Source of the DNA: Extensimonas sp963708545 | GTDB lineage: Bacteria > Pseudomonadota > Gammaproteobacteria > Burkholderiales > Burkholderiaceae_C | Direction of reading: 5' to 3' | Assembly: GCA_963708545.1 (NCBI GenBank) | Contig: CAVPUD010000031.1 | Coordinates: forward strand, 1-6,779 | Length of the DNA: 6,779 nt | Shown here: in pieces, positions 1 to 6,779 of the stretch | Numbering within the stretch: the stretch's first letter is position 1 | How the letters are laid out: every line of letters starts with the position of its first letter | Made by a program: the position numbers and the translations under genes | Notes under the pieces: generated by a model | Told to the model about the DNA's origin: nothing | Databases searched by the model: none | The model's input: only the letters and a program-made list of their open reading frames with translations

Positions 1-720
1 GACAAAATCCTCATGGGCCCCGAGCGCAAGAGCATGGTCATGCCCGAAGAAGAGCGCCGCAACACCGCGTACCACGAGGCGGGCCATGCGCTCATAGGCC
101 GCCTGCTGCCCAAGTGTGATCCGGTGCACAAGGTCACGATCATTCCGCGTGGCCGCGCGCTCGGCGTGACTATGAGCCTGCCGGAAAAAGACCGCTATAG
201 CTACGACCGCGAATACATGCTCAACCAGATCAGCATGCTGTTCGGTGGGCGTATCGCCGAAGAAGTGTTCATGCACCAGATGACCACGGGCGCGTCCAAC
301 GACTTCGAGCGTGCCACGCAGATCGCGCGCGACATGGTCATGCGCTATGGCATGAGCGATGCGCTCGGGCCCATGGTCTATGCCGAAAACGAAGGCGAGG
401 TGTTTCTGGGCCGCTCCGTCACCAAGACGACCAACATGAGCGAAGAAACCATGGAAAAGGTCGATCGCGAGGTGCGCCGTATCATCGACGAGCAATACGC
501 TCTGGCACGCCGCCTGATCGAGGAGCACAGCGACAAGATGCACGCCATGGCCAAGGCCTTGCTCGAATGGGAAACCGTAGACGCCGAGCAGCTTGACGAC
601 ATCATGGCCGGCAGAGAGCCGCGCCCGCCCAAGGACTGGACACCGCGCACGCCCTCGTCGGGCGGCGGTTCGGGCGGCACGCCCGCAGTGACGGCCGATC
701 CGGCGCCGTCGGCAGCCTGA
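1..720 (+). CDS. ftsH: ATP-dependent zinc metalloprotease FtsH, C-terminal part (5' end outside window)
   Basis: FtsH is a membrane-anchored AAA+ protease that degrades misassembled membrane proteins and selected cytosolic regulators as a hexameric ring. Only the protease domain and tail are here, about 239 of the usual 630-650 residues. The reading frame is open from base 1, so the ATG at 13 is an internal methionine, not the start. The zinc-binding HEAGH motif is at bases 73-87 and gives both histidine ligands and the catalytic Glu. The third ligand is the Asp at 301-303, in the family motif TTGASND-FERAT. The protein ends in a Gly/Pro/Ala-rich tail (about 600-717), as expected for the flexible FtsH C-terminus. 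The frame is intact to the TGA at 718-720 and is followed by a strong terminator. In many proteobacteria ftsH lies just upstream of folP and glmM, as here. Confidence 0.97.
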   Translation, partial: DKILMGPERKSMVMPEEERRNTAYHEAGHALIGRLLPKCDPVHKVTIIPRGRALGVTMSLPEKDRYSYDREYMLNQISMLFGGRIAEEVFMHQMTTGASNDFERATQIARDMVMRYGMSDALGPMVYAENEGEVFLGRSVTKTTNMSEETMEKVDREVRRIIDEQYALARRLIEEHSDKMHAMAKALLEWETVDAEQLDDIMAGREPRPPKDWTPRTPSSGGGSGGTPAVTADPAPSAA

Positions 721-755
721 CCCAAGCAAGGTCCAGGCTGCGAGGCTTGGTCACG

Positions 756-782
756 AAACGGGGCGTAAGGCCCCGTTTTTTT
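756..782 (+). terminator. Rho-independent terminator after ftsH
   Basis: A perfect 9-bp stem (AAACGGGGC at 756-764 pairing with GCCCCGTTT at 770-778) encloses a 5-base GTAAG loop. An unbroken T run reaches from 776 to 782. It lies 35 bases after the ftsH stop and 44 bases before folP, so it should end most ftsH transcription. folP-glmM would then depend on read-through or on a promoter in 783-825, where I see no convincing -35/-10 pair. Confidence 0.9.
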
Positions 783-825
783 CAGGCATTTTTCGCCCAC
801 TTTTCCGTTTTCGGGAAATTTCCGC

Positions 826-1695
826 ATGTTCTGGCATACAGCGCGTTTTTGCATCGACCTGTCGCGCCCGCAGGTCATGGGCATCGTCAATGTCACGCCG
901 GACTCTTTTTCCGATGGCGGCCAGCATGCGACGACCACGGCAGCGCTCGAGCATTGCGAGCAGCTCTTGAAAGAGGGTGTGGACATTCTCGATATCGGCG
1001 GCGAATCCTCGCGCCCTGGCAGCGCCCCGGTGCCGCTTGAGGACGAACTCGCGCGCGTGCTGCCCGTGGTGCGTGGCGCGGTGCGCCTGGGTGTGCCGGT
1101 GTCTGTCGATACCTACAAGCCGCAGGTCATGCGGGCCGTGCTCGACCTGGGCGCCGACATCATCAACGACATCTGGGCGCTGCGCCAGCCCGGCGCGGCG
1201 CAAATGGTGGCGGCGCATCCCAGTTGCGGCGTGTGCCTGATGCACATGCACCGCGATCCGCAGACCATGCAGCTTGCGCCCATGCAAGGCGATGCGCTGC
1301 CGCAAGTGCTGCACTTTTTGCAGCTGCAAGCGCAGGCACTGTGCGGGCTAGGCATTGAAAAGACTCGTATCGCGCTGGACCCCGGCGTGGGTTTTGGCAA
1401 AACGTTGGAGCAGAATTTCGCGCTGCTCGCGCGCCAGCGCGAATTGCTTGCGGCAGGGCATCCGCTGCTCGTGGGCTGGTCGCGCAAGTCGGCCCTCGGC
1501 GCCGTCACGGGATTACCTGTGGAGGAACGCCTGGCACCCAGCGTGGCCGCGGCGCTGCTCGCCGTGGAGCGCGGCGCGCATATCGTGCGCGTGCATGAGG
1601 TGCGTGCCACGGTAGCTGCCTTGGCGGTTTGGCGGGCCGTGCAGCAGGCGAATCTGCACCCCATTGAGACAAAAATGAGAGAGGCTGAAGGATGA
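826..1695 (+). CDS. folP: Dihydropteroate synthase
   Basis: The enzyme condenses 6-hydroxymethyl-7,8-dihydropterin pyrophosphate with p-aminobenzoate to give 7,8-dihydropteroate in cytosolic folate synthesis. It is the target of sulfonamides. The 289-residue product is of normal length and has the TIM-barrel motifs in order: MGIVNVTPDSFSDGG (residues 18-32, with the metal-binding Asn22), GGESSRPGS (58-66), VDTYKP (94-99), INDIWAL (113-119), DPGVGFGK (185-192), SRKS (219-222, with Arg220 and Lys221) and RVHEV (255-259, with His257). The numbering matches the E. coli enzyme almost exactly, which supports the ATG at 826. A weak CGGGA ribosome site lies at 812-816. Position 62 is Ser where most relatives have Thr. 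The sulfonamide-resistance positions Phe28 and Pro64 have the usual, sensitive-type residues. The TGA stop overlaps the glmM ATG by 4 bases (ATGA). Confidence 0.97.
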   Translation: MFWHTARFCIDLSRPQVMGIVNVTPDSFSDGGQHATTTAALEHCEQLLKEGVDILDIGGESSRPGSAPVPLEDELARVLPVVRGAVRLGVPVSVDTYKPQVMRAVLDLGADIINDIWALRQPGAAQMVAAHPSCGVCLMHMHRDPQTMQLAPMQGDALPQVLHFLQLQAQALCGLGIEKTRIALDPGVGFGKTLEQNFALLARQRELLAAGHPLLVGWSRKSALGAVTGLPVEERLAPSVAAALLAVERGAHIVRVHEVRATVAALAVWRAVQQANLHPIETKMREAEG

Positions 1696-3026
1696 CACGC
1701 AAATACTTTGGCACCGACGGCATCCGCGGCACGGTCGGGCAAGCGCCGATCACGCCCGACTTCGTGCTGCGCCTGGGCCATGCCGTGGGCCGGGTGCTGC
1801 GCCAGACGCAAGAACGCCCCACGGTGCTGATCGGCAAGGACACGCGAATTTCGGGCTACATGCTCGAGAGCGCGCTCGAATCGGGCTTCAACTCGGCCGG
1901 CGTCGATGTGGTGCTGCTCGGCCCGTTGCCCACGCCGGGCGTGGCCTACCTCACGCGCGCGCAGCGCGCGAGCCTGGGCGTGGTCATCAGCGCGAGCCAC
2001 AACCCCTACCCCGACAACGGCATCAAGTTTTTCAGCGCACAGGGCAGCAAGCTGCCCGATGCCTGGGAGCGGGCCGTCGAAGCCGCGCTCGACGAGCCGC
2101 CCGAGTGGGCCGATTCGGCCAGCCTGGGCAAGGCGCGCCGGCTCGACGATGCGGCGGGGCGCTACATCGAGTTTTGCAAGAGCACTTTCGCGCAGGACTT
2201 GACGCTCAAGGGGCTCAAGATCGTCGTCGATGCCGCCCACGGTGCGGCCTACCAGGTGGCGCCCAAGGTGTTCCACGAACTCGGCGCGGATGTATTGACC
2301 ATAGGCTGCGCGCCCGATGGCACCAACATCAATGACGAGGTCGGCGCGACCCACCCCGATGCGCTGGTGCGCGCCGTGCGTGCCAACCATGCCGACTATG
2401 GCATCGCGCTCGACGGCGATGCCGACCGCCTGCAGATGGTCGATGTCCAAGGGCGCCTCTACAACGGCGATGAGCTGTTGTATTTGCTTGTGGCCGACCG
2501 CATGGGGCGCGACGAGTACGTGCCGGGCGTGGTCGGCACCTTGATGACCAACATGGCCGTCGAACTGGCCCTCAAGGCGCGCGGGGTCAAACTGGTGCGC
2601 GCCGCCGTGGGCGACCGCTACGTGCTCGAAGAGCTCGAGCGCCACCATTGGGTGCTCGGTGGAGAGGGCTCGGGCCATTTGCTGATCCTGGACCGCCAAA
2701 CCACGGGCGATGGCATCGTCAGCGCGCTGCAGGTTTTGCAAGCCTGTGTGCGCAGCGAGCGCAGCCTGGCGCAGCAGCTCGAGGGCGTGCAGCTCTTTCC
2801 GCAAATCTTGCTCAATGTGCGCCTGGCGCCGGGGCGGGATTGGCGCAACAACCGCCTGCTCGCCGAGGTCACGCAGGCCGTGGAGCAAGAACTGGCCGAC
2901 AGTGGCCGCGTGCTGATCCGCGCGAGCGGCACCGAGCCCGTTCTGCGCGTGATGGTCGAAGCGCGCGACGCGCAGCAGGCCAATGCCTGCGCGCAAAGGC
3001 TCGTTGATGCGGCGCGGGCCGGTTGA
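1692..3026 (+). CDS. glmM: Phosphoglucosamine mutase
   Basis: GlmM interconverts glucosamine-6-phosphate and glucosamine-1-phosphate, a step toward UDP-GlcNAc for peptidoglycan and lipopolysaccharide. It works in the cytosol through a phosphoserine intermediate. The 444-residue product has the full alpha-D-phosphohexomutase layout. The N-terminus carries FGTDGIRG (residues 6-13). The phosphorylated serine is Ser102 in ISASHNP. The magnesium loop is DGDADR (241-246, with Asp241, Asp243 and Asp245). The sugar-binding loop is GGEGSGH (323-329), and the C-terminal phosphate-binding loop is RASGTEP (410-416). These positions agree with E. coli GlmM. The ATG overlaps the folP stop, and a GAGAGAGG ribosome site at 1677-1684 lies inside the end of folP, so the two genes are probably translationally coupled. 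The frame is intact and has no unusual features. Confidence 0.97.
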   Translation: MTRKYFGTDGIRGTVGQAPITPDFVLRLGHAVGRVLRQTQERPTVLIGKDTRISGYMLESALESGFNSAGVDVVLLGPLPTPGVAYLTRAQRASLGVVISASHNPYPDNGIKFFSAQGSKLPDAWERAVEAALDEPPEWADSASLGKARRLDDAAGRYIEFCKSTFAQDLTLKGLKIVVDAAHGAAYQVAPKVFHELGADVLTIGCAPDGTNINDEVGATHPDALVRAVRANHADYGIALDGDADRLQMVDVQGRLYNGDELLYLLVADRMGRDEYVPGVVGTLMTNMAVELALKARGVKLVRAAVGDRYVLEELERHHWVLGGEGSGHLLILDRQTTGDGIVSALQVLQACVRSERSLAQQLEGVQLFPQILLNVRLAPGRDWRNNRLLAEVTQAVEQELADSGRVLIRASGTEPVLRVMVEARDAQQANACAQRLVDAARAG

Positions 3027-3051
3027 TAATTTGCAGATTGCCAAGGGATGC

Positions 3052-3065
3052 AAGGAGATAACCAC

Positions 3066-3068
<3 letters not shown>
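3052..3068 (+). promoter_or_regulatory. Ribosome binding site that fixes the prpE start
   Basis: AAGGAG at 3052-3057 lies 8 bases before the ATG at 3066. An in-frame ATG at 3048 lies upstream of this site, and the CAAGGG in front of that ATG directly abuts it with no spacing. The 3066 start is therefore preferred, giving the N-terminus MTSYAEFYRRS, which fits the family. Confidence 0.8.
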
Positions 3069-4961
<1,893 letters not shown>

Positions 4962-4989
4962 ATTGCTGCAGCGGCCGTCAGATTTTGGT

Positions 4990-4994
4990 TTTAT
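4990..4994. repeat. Left target-site duplication TTTAT
   Basis: TTTAT directly abuts the left inverted repeat of the 4995-5168 element, and an identical TTTAT directly abuts its right end at 5169-5173. A 5-bp match at exactly the element borders is unlikely by chance. Confidence 0.75.
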
Positions 4995-5168
4995 CCCAGA
5001 TTGTTCATTAGGACGCGGGATGATGGCGAGGCGGCTGGCGCGGCAGTTTGGTCGCGGGTGAGAAGTCCATGGCCGGTGCCATGGACGCCGAAACCGCGGC
5101 CAAAATGGCCGGCAGGCGTCCGCCAGCGCCCGCGTAGGTGCGCAGCACCGCCTAATGGACAATCTGGG
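4995..5168. mobile_element. MITE-like non-autonomous element, 174 bp, foldback structure
   Basis: The element has no coding capacity and ends in 18-bp inverted repeats: CCCAGATTGTTCATTAGG at 4995-5012 and, inverted, at 5151-5168. They match at 17 of 18 positions. Further inward the two arms also mirror each other: ACGCGGG (5013-5019) with CCCGCGT (5129-5135), TTTGGTCGCGG (5047-5057) with CCGCGGCCAAA (5094-5104), and GTCCATGG (5065-5072) with CCATGGAC (5079-5086) at the tip. The right arm has about 15 extra bases between its terminal repeat and the CCCGCGT block. TTTAT is duplicated on both sides. The repeats begin with CC and the duplication is 5 bp and AT-rich, which would fit an IS1380-type transposase acting in trans, but that family assignment is inference. 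The element lies 33 bases after the prpE stop, so its transcript could fold into a long hairpin at the 3' end of the prpE mRNA. Confidence 0.8.
5065..5086. repeat. Perfect 8-bp hairpin at the tip of the MITE
   Basis: GTCCATGG and CCATGGAC pair perfectly around a 6-base CCGGTG loop. This forms the inner tip of the larger foldback. No T run follows, so it is not a classical terminator. Confidence 0.7.
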
Positions 5169-5173
5169 TTTAT
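5169..5173. repeat. Right target-site duplication TTTAT
   Basis: This is the partner of the TTTAT at 4990-4994 and directly follows the right inverted repeat. Removing the element plus one copy restores a continuous AT-rich sequence running from the prpE downstream region into GCCATTTTGCCC. Confidence 0.75.
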
Positions 5174-5225
5174 GCCATTTTGCCCGTTTGCGCTTATGGA
5201 ATGGGCGTAAGCAGCTACCGAATTT
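5174..5225. repeat. Possible Comamonadaceae-type intergenic palindromic repeat
   Basis: Read on the minus strand, this stretch gives a TAGCTGCTTACGCC block, then ATAAGCGCAAAC, then GGGCAAAATGGC. This resembles a short dispersed repeat (TAGCTGCTTGCGCTT, loop, AAGCGC, GGCCAAAAT) that I recall as common between genes in Comamonadaceae. Here the palindrome is imperfect: GCTTA at 5192-5196 pairs with TAAGC at 5208-5212. Only one copy is in the window, so repetition cannot be shown. The match is from memory. Confidence 0.35.
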
Positions 5226-5276
5226 GAAGTATGACTGCACCGATCCCAACCTCCGCTGCGATCCTGACGCAACCTG

Positions 5277-5887
5277 ATGATCTCCGCCAAGACACTTCCG
5301 CACGTCGTTTTCTCCCACGCCAACAGCTTTCCGGCGTGCACCTACCGCCTGCTGCTCGACGACTTGCGTGCGCGTGGTTTCGAGGTGCATGCCATTGAGC
5401 GCTTCGGACACGATCCGGCCTATCCGGTCTCGAACAACTGGACGCAACTGGCGCGGCAACTGGTCGATTTTGCGCAACCGCTGGTCAGCCAGCGCGGTGG
5501 AAAAGTCTTTCTCGTCGGTCATTCGCTCGGCGGCTTGCTCAGCCTCATTGCAGCGGCGAATCGCCCGGACATCGTGCGTGGCCTGGTGCTCATCGATGCG
5601 CCGGTCGTTGGAGGCTGGCGTGCGACGACACTGGGCGCGATCAAACGCACGCCTTTGATCGGCTCCGTCACGCCCGGTCGTTTCAGCCAGCGCCGCCGCA
5701 CCAGCTGGGACAGCCGTGATGCCGTGCTCGAGCACTTTCGTCACAAGCGGGTCTTTGCCCACTGGCATCCCCAGGTGCTGGCCGACTATGTGGATTGCGC
5801 CACCGAGACCGACGCCCATGGCCGACGTGTGCTGTCGTTCGACCGCGACGTCGAGACCGCCATCTACAACACCGTGCCAGACAACCT
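5277..5887 (+). pseudogene. Alpha/beta hydrolase, 3'-truncated
   Basis: The product begins as an alpha/beta-fold hydrolase of unknown substrate. It has a strand ending in FSHANSFP (residues 12-19), which supplies the oxyanion region, and the nucleophile elbow GHSLGG (81-86) with Ser83. The ATG at 5277 is the first ATG after an in-frame TGA at 5265-5267, and no good ribosome site is visible. Family-like sequence continues to about residue 204 (TVPDNL), then stops at about 5887 where an ISL3 transposase remnant begins in another frame. The catalytic acid and histidine normally lie beyond this point, so the encoded enzyme should be inactive. The frame stays open to a TGA at 6351-6353 and could make a 358-residue chimera whose last 150 or so residues are out-of-frame transposase sequence. 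The missing 3' part of the gene is not found elsewhere in the window. Confidence 0.82.
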
Positions 5888-6427
5888 AAACAGCGCTGGC
5901 AGGATGGACAGTGCAACGGGCGGCAGTTGTGGGGCGAACTCAGGTGTCGCGGCTTCGAAGGCAGCAAGGCAACCGTCTCGCGATGGGTCAGCGCACGCAG
6001 GAAGCATCGATCGAGGGCGCCGCCGAAATCCGTGTGGCGTGTGCCATCGCGGCGGAGCTGTGCATGGTTGCTGGGGCAGGCTCCGACCTCTCTCGACGAG
6101 GAGGCCGGCCGCTTTCTGCTTCACCTGTATGAGAACGCGCCCCAGCTTGCGATTGCCGCAGACCTCGCGCGCCGCTTTGCCGCCATGCTGCGCGGCGACG
6201 ACGATGCCGGCCTTGAGCAATGGATCGCGGAGGCCGCGAACAGCGAACTGGCGTCTCTTGCAAAAGGCATCGAACGCGACATCGATGCGGTCCGTGCGGC
6301 GATCAACCAACCCTGGAGCACCAGTCCGGTGGAGGGCCAGATCAATCGCCTGAAGACGCTCAAGCGGCAGATGTACGGCCGCGCCGGCTACGCCCTGCTG
6401 CGCAGCCGCGTGCTGATGGCCGCATAG
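5888..6427 (+). pseudogene. ISL3-family transposase, C-terminal remnant
   Basis: A DDE transposase fragment is readable from about 5888 to the TAG at 6425-6427, 179 codons against roughly 400-550 in intact ISL3 transposases. The first part (QRWQDGQCNGRQLWGEL, then GSKATVSRW) resembles the helix-turn-helix-like segment these proteins carry within the DDE region. The C-terminal core is clear: PWSTSPVEGQINRLK then LKRQMYGRAGY and LLRSRVL. The Glu at 6332-6334 in VEGQ is the third catalytic acid. The start codon, the zinc-finger/HTH N-terminus and both catalytic Asp residues are missing, so it cannot transpose. The frame is open but joins head-on to the truncated hydrolase in a different frame, with no ribosome site of its own. 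The family call is secure. The exact left edge is good to a few bases. Confidence 0.88.
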
Positions 6428-6460
6428 CCGACACTCAGGATGCCGATGGCGCCGGTTACG

Positions 6461-6492
6461 AAAGTTGAAGCGGAAAAGCGGGGACGAGAGCC
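6461..6492. repeat. Candidate right terminal repeat of the ISL3 remnant
   Basis: The segment after the transposase stop ends GACGAGAGCC, which read inward on the minus strand begins GGCTCTCGTCCCC. ISL3 elements commonly start GGCTCT, and the position 65 bases after the stop is plausible. No left partner exists in the window because that half of the element is gone, so the boundary is inferred. Confidence 0.4.
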
Positions 6493-6500
6493 TCTCTTCA

Positions 6501-6529
6501 TTGCGCGGGGGCGGTCTGCGGTTTTAAAT
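6501..6529 (+). promoter_or_regulatory. Possible weak promoter for the UPF0149 gene
   Basis: TTGCGC at 6501-6506 and TTAAAT at 6524-6529 are separated by 17 bases. They match the sigma-70 consensus at 3 of 6 and 4 of 6 positions. The -10 lies 33 bases before the start codon, in a local AT-rich patch just outside the IS remnant. The evidence is position and partial consensus only. Confidence 0.3.
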
Positions 6530-6547
6530 TCGTTCCCGTAACCTGAC

Positions 6548-6555
6548 AGGAAGGA
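6548..6555 (+). promoter_or_regulatory. Ribosome binding site of the UPF0149 gene
   Basis: AGGAAGGA lies 7 bases before the ATG at 6563. The other in-frame ATG, at 6614, has no purine-rich site in front of it. This favours the upstream start even though the family core begins nearer the second ATG. Confidence 0.7.
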
Positions 6556-6562
6556 TCGCGAT

Positions 6563-6779
6563 ATGGGCGCTGTTCACGCACTCCGAACCTCCTCCACCAC
6601 GTCCAGCGTAGCCATGAGCCTCGAGGAGCTCGATGATTATCTCAGTTCCGACGAGGCCCCGCCGGAATGCATGCTCCTGTCCGATCTCGACGGCTTCCTG
6701 ACTGGCCTCGCCGTCGGGCCGGAGGTCATCCCGCCCAGCGAGTGGCTGCCGGTCGTGTGGGGCGGGGAGACGCCGCGGT
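6563..6779 (+). CDS. UPF0149 / YecA-family protein, N-terminal part (3' end outside window)
   Basis: The first 72 codons are present and the frame is open to the window end. The recognisable part is LDGFLTGLAVGPEVIPPSEW (residues 42-61) followed by LPVVWGG, the N-terminal signature of the UPF0149 family (YecA/YgfB-like). Family members are small cytosolic proteins, and many carry a C-terminal SEC-C zinc motif, which would lie beyond this window. The molecular function of this subgroup is not established. The start at 6563 is chosen for the AGGAAGGA site. It gives a short Ser/Thr-rich leader (residues 9-15, within MGAVHALRTSSTTSSVA) ahead of the Met18-Ser-Leu-Glu-Glu segment, so Met18 is the alternative start. 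No signal peptide or membrane segment is visible. It lies beyond an IS remnant and may have arrived as part of an accessory segment. Confidence 0.8.
   Translation, partial: MGAVHALRTSSTTSSVAMSLEELDDYLSSDEAPPECMLLSDLDGFLTGLAVGPEVIPPSEWLPVVWGGETPR

Noticed and set aside
3004..3030. Promoter-like TTGATG and GATAAT before prpE
   Set aside because: The spacer is only 15 bases and the first hexamer lies inside the glmM coding sequence. It is noted under prpE but not called as a separate feature.
4962..4990. Possible intrinsic terminator just after prpE (CTGCAGCGGCCGTCAG followed by a T-rich stretch)
   Set aside because: Only three outer base pairs form before mismatches, and the T-rich stretch is interrupted by GG. 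It is too weak to call.
5001..5210. A 69-codon plus-strand open frame within the MITE
   Set aside because: It consists mostly of inverted-repeat sequence, extends out of the element into flanking DNA, and has no ribosome site or family resemblance.
5231..5290. ATG at 5231 as an alternative hydrolase start
   Set aside because: It is in a different frame from the hydrolase, which has an in-frame TGA at 5265-5267. Translation from 5231 gives no recognisable protein.

Overview
The window is high-GC DNA that reads as a beta-proteobacterial chromosome, most likely Burkholderiales and probably Comamonadaceae. This rests on the ftsH-folP-glmM gene order, the wording of the DHPS, GlmM and PrpE N-termini, and an intergenic repeat near 5174-5225 that resembles a family I associate with Comamonadaceae. 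The assignment is from memory of these families, not from a search.

Left part, 1-4961, is ordinary housekeeping DNA, all on the + strand. It holds the C-terminal end of the membrane protease FtsH, a strong intrinsic terminator, then folP (dihydropteroate synthase) and glmM (phosphoglucosamine mutase), which share a 4-base ATGA stop/start overlap. prpE (propionyl-CoA synthetase) follows after a short gap. FolP makes folate precursors, GlmM makes glucosamine-1-phosphate for peptidoglycan and LPS, and PrpE activates propionate. The folP-glmM pair looks translationally coupled. prpE may be read from the same transcript but has its own strong ribosome binding site.

Middle part, 4962-5276, has no gene. 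It contains a 174-bp foldback element (4995-5168) with 18-bp terminal inverted repeats (17/18 identical) and a perfect TTTAT direct repeat on each side. This is the signature of a transposed non-autonomous element (MITE). It sits at the edge of a second, shorter palindromic intergenic repeat.

Right part, 5277-6779, is accessory and scarred. An alpha/beta hydrolase gene is cut off after about 204 codons. At about 5887 it is joined directly to the last 179 codons of an ISL3-family transposase whose 5' end is missing. The rest of the hydrolase does not reappear beyond the IS remnant, so the junction reflects a deletion or rearrangement, not a simple insertion. After the IS remnant comes the start of a UPF0149/YecA-family gene, which runs off the window.

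I see no new defence system, RNA gene or CRISPR array. The most interesting items are the compact MITE and the hydrolase-transposase junction.
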